Made by a program: the position numbers and the translations under genes. From contig NZ_JBFTXJ020000016.1 of NCBI RefSeq assembly GCF_041379945.2, positions 27,590-91,589 on the forward strand: a stretch of 64,000 nucleotides of DNA, written 5' to 3'. This DNA is from Aneurinibacillus sp. REN35 (GTDB lineage: Bacteria > Bacillota > Bacilli > Aneurinibacillales > Aneurinibacillaceae). How positions within the stretch are numbered: the stretch's first letter is position 1; the number at the start of each line of letters is the position of its first letter. Below, piece after piece: positions 9,688 to 19,346 of this stretch. The notes beneath the pieces were generated by a model. That model searched no databases. It was not told the DNA's origin and saw only the letters and a program-made list of their open reading frames with translations.

Positions 9688-9810
9688 CTACATAAGAAAG
9701 AAAACTTTCACATAGTAGCCAATGACTAAAGAAACAGCAATAGTAAGTGCGTCTCCAATTAATTCAATAGAAAGATTTTGTAAAGACCCTTTCAACTTTT
9801 CCAACAACAT
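9688..9810 (-). CDS. 40-residue single-span membrane peptide
   Basis: ATG at 9810 with GGAGGAG seven bases upstream, stop TAG at 9688. The first half is amphipathic and basic (LLEKLKGSLQNL), the second a hydrophobic segment (ALTIAVSLVIGYYVKVFFLM). The size and shape recall small membrane peptides such as holin-like or type I toxin peptides; no antisense RNA was identified. Function unknown. Confidence 0.45.
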   Translation of the reverse strand: MLLEKLKGSLQNLSIELIGDALTIAVSLVIGYYVKVFFLM

Positions 9811-9853
9811 TCTCTCTCCTCCTTTCGATACAGTTTGGAAACAAACACAATTA

Positions 9854-9879
9854 AAAACGCCCAGTCCTATGACTGAGCG
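9854..9879 (-). terminator. Terminator of the tns operon
   Basis: AACGCCCAGTC and GACTGAGCGTT form a hairpin with loop CTAT; on the minus strand it is followed by TTTTTAATT. It lies 140 bases past the end of tnsD. Confidence 0.8.
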
Positions 9880-10020
9880 TTAATTTATGCAATATGGACT
9901 TTTGCGATTAATATAAAAAGTCGCCATTTTGTTTCCTCATTTCAAATAATTATTATTTTCTATAAATTTATGATACCTACAGCTCTTCCCAATATCAAGC
10001 CAAACCTTGCTAAACTAATC

Positions 10021-11904
10021 TTATGAAATAATGCTACTTATCCTTTCAAACTCCACTTCTAATTCCTCTATCCATTCACCCCGAATACCAGCTACCCTCG
10101 CTACTCTCCACCATTGCACATCATATCCTTCTCGTTGGCATTCTTTAATCGCCCATTTGATTCTGCGAATTTGAAAATCTCTTACCGATTCAATATGTTG
10201 TAGCAAGTATTCATTGGTTTGAGGCAACTTGAATAGATGCTTTTCCAGCAAGGATAATTTGCCTACTTTCTTCCCAACTCTGCTTATCGTTACTCTTTCA
10301 GGCTTATTAGGGGAATTAAGTATTTCTTCTACAATTTCCTTTACGGACTCAAGAGTTTCCACATCTCTTTTATCCCAATCCACCCGATTATTTACCATAG
10401 TAATTTGCTTCTTTTTTGGAGAGTTTGAATTTAACCACTCCCTATCATTGCGATATAGCCAAGTATAAAGACCACTATTAACCTTCCGCAGTTCCGTTTT
10501 ACTCTTTTCGGGATATCGCTTCTGCAAATCCAGCCATTCATTACGAAAACTATCCTTGTTAATAAGATTGTCTTTTCTTTTATAACCGAGTTCCGCTTCG
10601 GTTTCTCCTAAATTCTGACCATATTTCTTTACCGTATTTACATCTACCTTTAATCTTCTTGCGATTTCTCTCATACTTAAATTCATTTGAAAAAGTTCTT
10701 TTAGCTTTGATTCCCATACTTCTCCAAACTCTTTTACTCTTCCAACCTTGTACCTATCATCTTCACTACTATCGGGTCCCTTTCGTGCGTAAACAAACCC
10801 ACAGGAACAGCTAAATGTCCCAACTGGCCGCTTGATTTTACTGTCATACCGTATAGACACTTCAGTAATTACTGGCTGTAAATAATGGTCTGCTCCCGCA
10901 TTTAAACATGGAAAAGGACTTTTGCCAAAAGGTAAATACTCATTTTCCTCATTCCATAAGTCTTCCAACGTAATTCCTAAAAATTGAATCATCAGCAGAT
11001 GTCTAATTGGATGAACAGTTTTACGTGGTTTTCTAACCATCATACTTAACCAGCAACTTTCATTATTAGTAACGGATGATTGGACTATCGTTAATAAATT
11101 CTCCCCATAAAACTCAAGAAACTGCTCTCGAAGTTCTTTTTGCTTTACACTTCCATTTATATTTGCTAATCCCATCAACTTTAACCTCTCTATATATTGA
11201 GAGAAAAACCATTCAGGTGGCTTATTGGAATAACGATTGTTTAATAGTTTATCCACATTATCTACAACTTGAATATAATTGGGGATAAATTCAGATTCTA
11301 TAGCATCTTCTATATTCTTTGAGGTTGTATGTTCTTCGGTTAAATTGCAATTGTCTACAGTTGCTGGAACAAACTCATTTTTGTTAAAGTGATGTACTAA
11401 TACTTTGCTGTTGTACAGTAAGGTCTTATGCTTTGAACAAATAATAATCCCAGGAATTTGGTGACTTCTCACCCAATACACTTCTCCATATTTCTTTAAT
11501 GACTCTGTCGCACACTCTTTGCACATCCTAATATATCTATTCTCTGCAATTGTACTTGCCATAACACCTATTCGATTATGGATGCTTCCACCGCTGTTAC
11601 CCTGCATAGATTGCAAGATGCTTTTGGCACGTTCTGGCGGAAGAAAGGCACTATAAAATGGATATAAAGTGTTCTCCATTATCAAATTTTCCGCAGTATA
11701 TGCACTTCCAATCGGTAAATTGCTTATCAAGCTATCTATGTTGGCTGGTAAATCGACAACAGTAGTGACAGAACGAGAGCCAAATAACTCTTCAATGGTT
11801 GCCTTGGGGCTGATGTTCCCACTTCTTATATGGAAACGTGCTAATGTACTATATAACAACTCATTCGGATACGGTGTTGGAAAAAAACCAACCATTATTC
11901 TCAC
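10021..11904 (-). CDS. tnsD: Tn7-like target-site selector TnsD/TniQ
   Basis: 627 residues. The N-terminal TniQ domain begins with GFFPTPYPNELLYSTLARFH and includes a zinc-finger pattern C-x2-C at about 133-136 (RMCKECATES) and C-x2-H (IICSKH) further on. A second zinc-like cluster (FSCSCGFVYA) follows at about residue 370. The C-terminal half carries helix-turn-helix-like segments (MREIARRLKVDVNTVKKYG). TnsD binds the 3' part of glmS and recruits TnsC, directing insertion downstream of glmS; the island does lie next to glmS. Starts 4 bases before tnsC ends. Confidence 0.93.
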   Translation of the reverse strand: MRIMVGFFPTPYPNELLYSTLARFHIRSGNISPKATIEELFGSRSVTTVVDLPANIDSLISNLPIGSAYTAENLIMENTLYPFYSAFLPPERAKSILQSMQGNSGGSIHNRIGVMASTIAENRYIRMCKECATESLKKYGEVYWVRSHQIPGIIICSKHKTLLYNSKVLVHHFNKNEFVPATVDNCNLTEEHTTSKNIEDAIESEFIPNYIQVVDNVDKLLNNRYSNKPPEWFFSQYIERLKLMGLANINGSVKQKELREQFLEFYGENLLTIVQSSVTNNESCWLSMMVRKPRKTVHPIRHLLMIQFLGITLEDLWNEENEYLPFGKSPFPCLNAGADHYLQPVITEVSIRYDSKIKRPVGTFSCSCGFVYARKGPDSSEDDRYKVGRVKEFGEVWESKLKELFQMNLSMREIARRLKVDVNTVKKYGQNLGETEAELGYKRKDNLINKDSFRNEWLDLQKRYPEKSKTELRKVNSGLYTWLYRNDREWLNSNSPKKKQITMVNNRVDWDKRDVETLESVKEIVEEILNSPNKPERVTISRVGKKVGKLSLLEKHLFKLPQTNEYLLQHIESVRDFQIRRIKWAIKECQREGYDVQWWRVARVAGIRGEWIEELEVEFERISSIIS

Positions 11905-13565
11905 CCCACACTGAAGAAATCATTTTCTATCACTTTAATAATTCCTTTTTCTTTAAGTGCTTCATGGGCAGATAGACCATTTGCTTTTCCTTCCGAAACA
12001 ATCAATCTTAAATCTTGCTTGTTTTGCAACTCCATTTTCTTTGGTAATTTAGTCGGTTTAGGGCTACTTTCTTCTATATTTATAGACAGCTTAAACGCCT
12101 CTTTTACAATCCCCTTTATATCAAATTCTTGTCCTTGCTTTTCAATCACAGTATCAATACACTTTTTTGCCTTGCCTGGTTCAACATCCAACTCAATTAA
12201 CTTTAAGATAGACTGTTCCCTCACGTTTTCCTTCCAATTTTTCTCCTGCTTTTTCTTCGCTTTTTGAATTTCTTTTATTTTATTGTTCATAGAAACAGTA
12301 GAAAATTCCTGATTAATAAACCCTTCTACATCTATAGGTGCGATATCTTCGTATCTCGAAATAGCTTTAATGTCGCCACTTCTTATAGCATTAATCATCG
12401 GCTGAATTAGTTGCAAATTCTCTCTTGCCACTTTTCTTATTAATGCAGGAGTTATTTGTTCCTTACCACTGGAAATTGCCTTTACTTGAGCCATGACAAA
12501 AAGTTTAATCGCAATATCTGTTATTCCGCCAGATTCATCATATAAAATATCTTTAAACTCTTGTGTAAGAGCAGTTGGCTTTCTCACCCACTGATAATCC
12601 CACATTCCTTCGAGAATTAAATCCCAATTAAAATCCTTTTTCATGCGTTCTATCACCATATCACCCTGACCACTGCCTCTTCGTGCTTGGCGGAGGTCGC
12701 CTCTTAAATAAGGAAGTGCCTTTGGTGTTCCTATCAAAAGAATAGGAGTTCCCATATTAGATAAGTAATGAAAGAAGTTCATCATTTTTTCTGCTCCACC
12801 AGATTTGGCAACGCTCAGCGACTGCACCTCGTCTATTACCAGTAGTCCAACCCCATGAACCCTAAGCATTTGAGATAAAGCAGGTTGCATGGAGGCTATG
12901 GGCATTCTTGCTGAACCAAACCGCTTATAATAGCTTGTACCCAATAAACTATCCAAGCTCCTATATGCATCAATACAAACGCCTTTAATATTTCCATCGA
13001 ATGAACAATCTAATTTAAGCCAGACCAACTGATACATATTAAAATCATTATTCTTATAGCGAGAATGAACAATAAGTTGTGGCAGAGCTGATAGTACCAC
13101 ATTTATCATTCGGCTTTTACCGATTCCTGATGGTCCCAAAATCGTCATTGCAGAAGACGTGCTTTTTAAATTGCCATTGTACATATCTATGTTTGCGTTT
13201 AGAATCGACTTGTAGTTTTCGTGCAATCCTTGAGCGAATTCTGGTTTAAAAGGATTTTTATGAACATAACCCATACGAATCATCCTGGAGACCCTTGACT
13301 CCAAATCAAGCGTTTGAAAAATTGGCTGGTAATATTGGAATAATCGCTGGACAAGGTGCAGTCTTATATGACTATCCAAGTTACGTTCATTTTCATTAAA
13401 AGGTGGATAATAGGCTAATTTATCAACTACCTCCTCCTTTGAAAGAATGGGAGGAAGAGCTTCGATAAAAGGATTGTTTCTGTATTCCATCACTTCCTGG
13501 TCTCTATATTTTGCCATTACAGCTTCTCCACCGTTTGGAATTATTACTTTATTCTGTTTTTCCAT
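11901..13565 (-). CDS. tnsC: Tn7-like AAA+ transposition regulator TnsC
   Basis: 554 residues. Walker A is GPSGIGKS at 144-151 and Walker B is LLVIDEVQ around 241-248. TnsC is an ATPase that forms a filament on target DNA and links TnsD to the TnsA-TnsB transposase. The gene overlaps tnsB by 17 bases and tnsD by 4, so all are translationally coupled. The C-terminal 130 residues are lysine-rich and may contact TnsA. Confidence 0.95.
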   Translation of the reverse strand: MEKQNKVIIPNGGEAVMAKYRDQEVMEYRNNPFIEALPPILSKEEVVDKLAYYPPFNENERNLDSHIRLHLVQRLFQYYQPIFQTLDLESRVSRMIRMGYVHKNPFKPEFAQGLHENYKSILNANIDMYNGNLKSTSSAMTILGPSGIGKSRMINVVLSALPQLIVHSRYKNNDFNMYQLVWLKLDCSFDGNIKGVCIDAYRSLDSLLGTSYYKRFGSARMPIASMQPALSQMLRVHGVGLLVIDEVQSLSVAKSGGAEKMMNFFHYLSNMGTPILLIGTPKALPYLRGDLRQARRGSGQGDMVIERMKKDFNWDLILEGMWDYQWVRKPTALTQEFKDILYDESGGITDIAIKLFVMAQVKAISSGKEQITPALIRKVARENLQLIQPMINAIRSGDIKAISRYEDIAPIDVEGFINQEFSTVSMNNKIKEIQKAKKKQEKNWKENVREQSILKLIELDVEPGKAKKCIDTVIEKQGQEFDIKGIVKEAFKLSINIEESSPKPTKLPKKMELQNKQDLRLIVSEGKANGLSAHEALKEKGIIKVIENDFFSVG

Positions 13566-15735
13566 ACGTTCTCTCCTTCTGCTTCTTTCTTAATAGGGCC
13601 ATTTCATTTTCAAACTCTTCTGGTCCCTCTTCAGGTTCTTGATTATTCATTCTATTAAATGAAAGAACTTGTCCCTTTTCGTTCGTCACTTTCTTATCAA
13701 GTTCAAATGCCTCATTTTCTTTGTTAATCATCTTTTCTATTTGCCTATTTTTACGAATTCCCTTTAGTTTTTGTGTCTTGCTCTCAGTTTCATCCTGCTG
13801 TTCCCTCGTCATTTTCTCTGCTTCTTGAACGATATTTTCTATCTCTGAAATTAAATCAATTTTGGATTGTAACTGTTCATCCTCTTTTTGCTTTTTCAGT
13901 AACTTTTCATATTCCTGTAAGTATTCAAACTCTTCAATACTCTTGTTTATGTGAACTTCTTGGTATTCCAGAAGGTGGCATTTCTCAAATTCTTTTCCGT
14001 CTTCCTTCTTTATATATATGAAGTTTAAATTTCTTGGGTCATAGGATATATGAATCTTTTCTCCACTACCACTTATACGAACACGTTCAAAACTACCTTC
14101 TCTAATAAGATTTGAAGAAGTGTAAAATAACCCTTTGAATTTAATTCCTTTACCAGTTATATAAGCATTTGCAGTTGGCATCAGACACAATTTCACAGTA
14201 TCTTCTGAAACAGAACGCAATAAACCAGCACGATTTTTCATTCCCCAATTCCATAACTTTATTGGAATAGGCTCTATATCATCGCTAATCATCATTTCTT
14301 CACGATTATAATTAGAAAGCCAACTTTGGTTATATTCGAGAATCGAATAAATCATAACTTGGGTAAATTGGAACAAATCGAGAACGCTATCAAGACGATA
14401 ATCTCGGCTTCCTCTCTTACGGAAATCAGTTTTCACAGTTCCAGGTAAAAATGGTTGTACGGATTTCTCATTAATAATTTGAAATTTTCTTTCTACAAAA
14501 GGTTTCATATCGGCTCTATAGGGACTTGTGTTCTGTACTTTAACATGTAAGGAACTAACAAGTGTCTCAACCATCTTACCCTGCAACTCTCGGTCAGCTA
14601 TCAAAGTATCGCAAAGATGGCGGGATGGCCATTGCTCCTCTATAATCTCAATATCGTACTCTTTGCAAAAATCCACTTTATTACTTGCCGAATTAGCAAG
14701 AGCACTCATAGCCCCATTCCAAGAAGGTCCTTCTAAGCCCACATATAGTCCTGTAATCATCATGGAAAACTTGTCCACACAGAGGTAGATGACGGGCCTT
14801 CCGATTATCCAATTTCTGTTATATCTGGAGACTAAGTAAACATCAGCAATGGTGGCATCAATTTCGTAATAACCTGGTCCATAAGCCTCTACTGTAGAGT
14901 TACCAAATAATGCTCTATGATTTTGCAAATACTCTTTCGACCCCTGCCTTGAGTATATTTCCTTCTTCAAGTTTCGCTCCTTATAAAAGAAGTATTTAAA
15001 CTGTCCAAAGGTTGGAACTTCACTGGATGGTTTTAATATTGGCTTCCTAATGCCTCCATCTATCCTGTAACCATCTGCATAAAATTCCTTCCTCATTAAC
15101 TGGTATGCAGTGTTTAAGGAGTTACCAGACTTTGTATAGTAAAATTTATTAAGTGCTATCCTAAATATCCGTTTCGTTTCTTCATTGACATTTACACCTT
15201 CACCCACAATATCTTTATATTTTTTTGGTCTCCCCCTTTTTTTACCTGTTGCTTGTTTTTCCTGAGACCTCCCTATATTCTTGTAATCTGGCAAAAGGGC
15301 ATTCATGTGTTTTCCCCTTTGCCAATATCGCCTTAAATACTTGTAGACTGTTTTATTACTTACTCCAAATTTTCCACTTGCCTTTTTAACAAGTTCTGCA
15401 CGTTTCTTTGCATTAAAAACTTCTGGTTCATTTTCTTTCTCCGCAATGGCTTTTATTATCTCCCATGCTTTATTCCGAATCTCCTTCTCTTTTTCACTAA
15501 TCTCATTATCATTTCTAAAAATTTGGAAAGGGTCATCTTTAATAACGGTTGCACCTTTAATCTCAATATCATTAACAATGTCTTCTACATTTTTATATAT
15601 TGGAGTGCTCTTGTTAGCATAAATATCAATCAAAACTGCAACTGTATAATCACTGCTAATCCACAATATTCTTTCAACGGTATCCTTTAACGAATCTCCC
15701 GTATAACCGATTAACGTATTAACGGTCAATAGCAA
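13549..15735 (-). CDS. tnsB: Tn7-like DDE transposase TnsB
   Basis: 728 residues, starting at a TTG with GGGTG upstream and overlapping tnsA by 17 bases. The catalytic triad is complete: Asp293 (YEIDAT), Asp381 (IADREL) and Glu415 (FVERKF). The N-terminal region has helix-turn-helix segments (KFGVSNKTVYKYLRRYW) for binding transposon ends. TnsB cuts and joins the 3' ends of the element. The C-terminal part after residue 630 is a charged coiled coil, probably the TnsC contact. Confidence 0.95.
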   Translation of the reverse strand: MLLTVNTLIGYTGDSLKDTVERILWISSDYTVAVLIDIYANKSTPIYKNVEDIVNDIEIKGATVIKDDPFQIFRNDNEISEKEKEIRNKAWEIIKAIAEKENEPEVFNAKKRAELVKKASGKFGVSNKTVYKYLRRYWQRGKHMNALLPDYKNIGRSQEKQATGKKRGRPKKYKDIVGEGVNVNEETKRIFRIALNKFYYTKSGNSLNTAYQLMRKEFYADGYRIDGGIRKPILKPSSEVPTFGQFKYFFYKERNLKKEIYSRQGSKEYLQNHRALFGNSTVEAYGPGYYEIDATIADVYLVSRYNRNWIIGRPVIYLCVDKFSMMITGLYVGLEGPSWNGAMSALANSASNKVDFCKEYDIEIIEEQWPSRHLCDTLIADRELQGKMVETLVSSLHVKVQNTSPYRADMKPFVERKFQIINEKSVQPFLPGTVKTDFRKRGSRDYRLDSVLDLFQFTQVMIYSILEYNQSWLSNYNREEMMISDDIEPIPIKLWNWGMKNRAGLLRSVSEDTVKLCLMPTANAYITGKGIKFKGLFYTSSNLIREGSFERVRISGSGEKIHISYDPRNLNFIYIKKEDGKEFEKCHLLEYQEVHINKSIEEFEYLQEYEKLLKKQKEDEQLQSKIDLISEIENIVQEAEKMTREQQDETESKTQKLKGIRKNRQIEKMINKENEAFELDKKVTNEKGQVLSFNRMNNQEPEEGPEEFENEMALLRKKQKERTYGKTE

Positions 15736-16564
15736 TTTTTATTTCACCCTGCCTTTCTTGCGGAACAATCTCTAAAACTTCTGCCGATTGGTTTAATTCA
15801 ATCTTCTTATTCATATCTATTTTTATCTGTTTTGTTGTTAATAAATGTTTAAATAGCAACAACCCTGAACCAGCTTCAAGATTTAGTTGAGAATCAACTG
15901 AACTTGTTATCTCCCGAACTGGTCTTTTATTTTTATAGAGTGATTCCAAAAGAATTCCTGAAATATACGAAATATCACCTTTAGTAAAATCCGTTGTTTC
16001 CTCTAAAAACCTCGCTGGATGTATCCACTCGATGTTTTTCGCCTTAACTATTGGAAGCTCCTTTTGGGTTAATAACGCCCAATCAATACCTTTTTTCCAA
16101 AAATAACGTCTTATTAACTCGAAGCGTTCAATCACTGCCTTTCTTTCCAATTCATGACTTGCTTTAACACTCCTTGCAACATCATAGGTATTTCCGTCAT
16201 TTCCCCTAACTGTAATTAGAAAGGTCGTGGTTAAAATGTAGGGAAATCCCGATTGTTTATCCTTAAATTTCCTTATATCTATATCTTCTTGCTCCCCAAC
16301 TACTTCTTCAAAATCGTATAAAGGCACATGCTCTTTCACTTGTAAAATTGAATCGTCAAACTCAGTTAGGTAGAAGAATCGTGTTTCTATATCCGACAGT
16401 AGGTGGACAATCCGATTACATCGCCAAGTTCTTAAACGACTGCTTCTGCCAACCGAGCCGAAGTCCTGCACTCGAATAAATCCTTTATAGGATTCAAATT
16501 CTCCCTGTCCTCTACCTTCCTTTATATACCTTTGTAATTTTTCCTCGTTCCACTCACTTCTCAT
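15719..16564 (-). CDS. tnsA: TnsA-like endonuclease subunit with an altered catalytic site
   Basis: 281 residues aligning by eye with E. coli TnsA throughout ([25 protein letters not shown]-like VPLYD, NIEWIHP). TnsA normally cuts the 5' ends of Tn7, using Glu63, Asp114 and Lys132. Here Glu60 and Lys134 are conserved, but the Asp position is Thr114 in LTTTFLITV (codon ACC, bases 16225-16223). A nuclease without this metal-binding Asp is expected to be inactive, leaving only TnsB 3' cleavage. The C-terminal TnsC-binding domain seems intact. The gene overlaps both neighbours. Confidence 0.92.
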   Translation of the reverse strand: MRSEWNEEKLQRYIKEGRGQGEFESYKGFIRVQDFGSVGRSSRLRTWRCNRIVHLLSDIETRFFYLTEFDDSILQVKEHVPLYDFEEVVGEQEDIDIRKFKDKQSGFPYILTTTFLITVRGNDGNTYDVARSVKASHELERKAVIERFELIRRYFWKKGIDWALLTQKELPIVKAKNIEWIHPARFLEETTDFTKGDISYISGILLESLYKNKRPVREITSSVDSQLNLEAGSGLLLFKHLLTTKQIKIDMNKKIELNQSAEVLEIVPQERQGEIKIAIDR

Positions 16565-17363
16565 TTCTTACACCAGCTTTTCTGTTTCTATTAATTAGAG
16601 CTTGTACTTTCCCAAATACGACCTTATTTATCAACGGTTTATGATTCCCCTCGATTATCAAATCACTGTGTCTTAAAACACCTTTATAAAAATCATTCTT
16701 TAGTATCCCAACCAAGGCCTGTTTGCTAAATCTGTTCCCCCTACTGCTTCTTACCCCAGAGTTGTCTAAATACTTTTTAAGTTTCCCAAGACTGCGTAAC
16801 TCCAAATACTTTTTGAAAATCAATTCGATAATGGCCGCTGTTTCTTCATCAACAATAATCTTTGCTTTATCATTCCACTTATAGCCAAGAGGAGCATTCC
16901 CACATGCTTTATCGCCCATTTTAATTTTTGTTCTACGGCCTTTGTTGAGCTTCATAGCGATACTCATTCTCTCATATTGGTCGAGCAATTCCATCATCCC
17001 ATTAACCAAAAAGTCATTTGGATTTTTCGTGTAAATTCCGCTGTAATTAGGCTGTTCAATGCTGATAACGTCAGCCGAATGCTTCTGAAATTCTCTGTGA
17101 ACTAAAACTTTGACTGTATCACTTCTCCAAAGTCGGGAGGTGTTTAATACTACAACTTTCTTTACTTCACCAAAAGAACTAATTAAATCATTTAATCCGT
17201 CTCTGTTTGCAATCGTTCCAGAGATTCCCTCATCTCGAAATACTTCAATTAGGTCGTATCCATTCTTTTGGCAAAAGTCTATAATTGCTGATTCCTGCGT
17301 TTTTAACCCATACCCATCCATTTGAGTTTTTGTACTAACCCTTATATATCCAAAAACATCCAA
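16554..17363 (-). CDS. Serine recombinase, first gene of the tns operon
   Basis: 269 residues from a TTG at 17363 with GGGGGAAG upstream (a longer start at 17393 lacks a ribosome-binding site). Residues 1-140 are a resolvase catalytic domain with the YIRVST motif (Ser10 is the nucleophile) and the arginine pattern NTSRLWR. Residues 150-265 match the Recombinase domain ([25 protein letters not shown]). It lacks the zinc ribbon and coiled coil of 450-550-residue large serine integrases. It overlaps tnsA by 11 bases. Given the altered TnsA, its likely role is to resolve cointegrates, as TniR does in Tn5053; this is inference. Confidence 0.88.
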   Translation of the reverse strand: MDVFGYIRVSTKTQMDGYGLKTQESAIIDFCQKNGYDLIEVFRDEGISGTIANRDGLNDLISSFGEVKKVVVLNTSRLWRSDTVKVLVHREFQKHSADVISIEQPNYSGIYTKNPNDFLVNGMMELLDQYERMSIAMKLNKGRRTKIKMGDKACGNAPLGYKWNDKAKIIVDEETAAIIELIFKKYLELRSLGKLKKYLDNSGVRSSRGNRFSKQALVGILKNDFYKGVLRHSDLIIEGNHKPLINKVVFGKVQALINRNRKAGVRNEK

Positions 17364-17551
17364 CTTGTTCTTCCCCCACTTATATGTAGTCAATTATTAT
17401 TCATAACATCTGACTTAAAAGCTGAAAAAATATAGGACTATCAATGTCCAGTTGCTCTTTAAGTCGTATGTTAATGAATTGGTCAATTTATTAGTTAGTT
17501 GCATAGCCCTTTTCGGTATCACCCCCTTGAATATAGTCATTGGGTATAAAA

Positions 17552-17603
17552 AATAGCCAGTAGTCAATCCAAATGGTTTTTTTTGGAAAGACTACTGGCT
17601 ATT
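17552..17603. terminator. Strong bidirectional hairpin/terminator upstream of the tns operon
   Basis: AATAGCCAGTAGTC (17552-17565) and GACTACTGGCTATT (17590-17603) are perfectly complementary; the loop contains a shorter CCAAA/TTTGG pairing. T-rich runs follow in both directions. It may shield the transposase operon from transcription entering from cargo. Confidence 0.8.
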
Positions 17604-17748
17604 CTAATTTTTTTATAAAAGTCGAAAGGGCTGAATCTTATCCCCCGCCCTTAGATGTTTTTCTTTTGTCATCATCTTATCTCAAGGGGTAACAAAACTC
17701 AAGCATAAATTGATTGAAAAATTCCAACATACACATCCAAAAGAAACC

Positions 17749-17768
17749 AAACTGATATTGCTATAACG
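17749..17768 (-). mobile_element. Transposon right-end-like terminus D
   Basis: On the minus strand the sequence starts CGTTATAGCAATATCAGTTT, nearly identical to the termini at 51259 and 52693 (TGTTATAGCAA). It lies 400 bases upstream of the recombinase-tnsABCD operon, exactly where Tn7 has its right end. The terminal base is C rather than T, which could make the end inactive. Two related motifs lie just inside (AGTTTGGTTTC and AGTTTTGTTACC). Confidence 0.6.
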
Positions 17769-17769
17769 T

Positions 17770-17982
17770 TCAAAGTTCACTCAGATTAGTAAGATAAACA
17801 GCATTACTGCTATCGTTCTTGTCTACAATAGAGTCCTTAGTAAAAATGTATTTGCTACTATCCAGTGTTTTCCTAATGCTTCTGAAATAGGTTTCTGCCT
17901 CTCTCCTTGTATAGAATATTTCTGTGTTCCCCATATTCCCCCAACACTCGACAGCCCAATTCTTTTCCATTTTTAATTTCAT
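17770..17982 (-). CDS. Small unknown protein
   Basis: 70 residues (or 66 from an internal ATG better spaced from AAAGGG). Tryptophan-rich start (EKNWAVECWGN), then a charged helix. No family recognised. Its stop codon lies directly beside terminus D. Confidence 0.45.
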   Translation of the reverse strand: MKLKMEKNWAVECWGNMGNTEIFYTRREAETYFRSIRKTLDSSKYIFTKDSIVDKNDSSNAVYLTNLSEL

Positions 17983-18180
17983 CCCTTTATTCCGAGTTTC
18001 TTCTATTATATATCTTATATTTTATAAATCTGGATTCATTTATACAAGACCCTTGTTCTTTAAACTGACCCTCACCTTCCTAAGTTATCATACCTCAATA
18101 AATATGAAGAAAATCTATTCAAATTACAGGCAAAAAGAAAAAAACTGCAATAATTAACTCGCAGTTCTTCTAAGGCTGTC

Positions 18181-18453
18181 CTAACCCAAGTTCTTCTTAA
18201 TTCTTATTCCAATCCTTTTACTTAGTTTTATATTGATAATCAGACCTCCTATACACATCACACCAATCACACCAGTAAACAAACCCATCAAAAATGTCAT
18301 TTCTTTTGTAATATAATCGCTAATATTTATTACCATAATAAGAATGATAAGGGCAAATATTGTTCTCCGATGGCTTTTCAATATTCTCATGCTCTTTTTA
18401 TCATCTTCAAGATTACTATTTATTCGATGGACTGACCCTAACATATTTAGCAC
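18181..18453 (-). CDS. Small two-span membrane protein
   Basis: 90 residues with two hydrophobic helices (ALIILIMVINISDYI and GLFTGVIGVMCIGGLIINI) and a basic tail. No family recognised. Confidence 0.5.
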   Translation of the reverse strand: MLNMLGSVHRINSNLEDDKKSMRILKSHRRTIFALIILIMVINISDYITKEMTFLMGLFTGVIGVMCIGGLIINIKLSKRIGIRIKKNLG

Positions 18454-18554
18454 TTTCTCTGCCTCCTTTTTTGTCGTTGTATTTTATTATAGATTTAGCG
18501 AAGATATCTATAATCTAAAATAATGGAAACTGAAGGAGAATTACTAAGCCCTGA

Positions 18555-18737
18555 TTAATCATCTTCTAATAGGGGATTTTTCTTATAAACTACAAATTGC
18601 TTTATCTCCTCTTCCGTTAAGTCTTCTACATCGACATTTTTCGATTTACAATACTCCAGCAATGCCCGAACTTTGACTTTATAATGTGATGGAACAGCAT
18701 AGACACCATCATTAATATCAAAATCATCATCAAACAT
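18555..18737 (-). CDS. Small unknown protein with a paralog at 50880
   Basis: 60 residues from the ATG at 18737 with GGAGGTG upstream. The core (GVYAVP, KVRALLEYCKSKNVDVE, EEEIKQF) matches the product of 50880-51104 (GVFAIP, KVRALWDYCKKKWIDIE, EEELKQF). Function unknown. Confidence 0.6.
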   Translation of the reverse strand: MFDDDFDINDGVYAVPSHYKVKVRALLEYCKSKNVDVEDLTEEEIKQFVVYKKNPLLEDD

Positions 18738-18776
18738 TATAAACACCTCCATTTACCCAGATATATTCTCAATACC

Positions 18777-19319
18777 TCAATCAATAAAACATTTAAAAGT
18801 TCCTGCAATTTTCCATTTCTTACTTGACTCTCTTATGTTATTTTCAATATATTTCAAGAATGCACCATATCCCTCCATATATATTTTGCCCTCAATAAAG
18901 AACACCAACATCGAGAATTCCACTCTTAACAAATCCCATGCTGACACCTTTACTTCGTCAGTAATAATATTGGATTGAAAACAAGGAAATCTCCCCTCTT
19001 CTGCCAGTTCAACTAACTCTTTTAATGATGATAATTCACCCATCATTTCCGAAGCCGATTCAAAACAATCTGTGTCCCATTGCTCTTGAGGACACATCGA
19101 ATATTGATATTGCATAAATTCCTGCATTTGTTCTAAGGCTACCGTTTCTTTAATCTCAAAAATGACTTCTTCATGAGTTTCATTTATTTCGTACAAGGTA
19201 ATATCTAAGTGTTTATTTAACTCATTTATCAATCCTTCTAATGTAACCTCTAACTTATCCAATCTTTTTTTATCAACTTCCAATCTATAACAAATTCCCA
19301 TTTGCAGATATTGCCCCAT
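18777..19319 (-). CDS. Unknown soluble protein, 180 residues
   Basis: GGAGAG upstream of the ATG. No family recognised; acidic, no membrane segment. Part of the leftward gene run from 20.2 to 18.8 kb. Confidence 0.55.
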   Translation of the reverse strand: MGQYLQMGICYRLEVDKKRLDKLEVTLEGLINELNKHLDITLYEINETHEEVIFEIKETVALEQMQEFMQYQYSMCPQEQWDTDCFESASEMMGELSSLKELVELAEEGRFPCFQSNIITDEVKVSAWDLLRVEFSMLVFFIEGKIYMEGYGAFLKYIENNIRESSKKWKIAGTFKCFID

Positions 19320-19346
19320 TATTCTCCCTCTCCTTTACCTCTATCC

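Noticed and set aside
10021..11904. A tnsE gene downstream of tnsD
   Set aside because: The downstream genes are short and unlike TnsE; a terminator follows tnsD directly.
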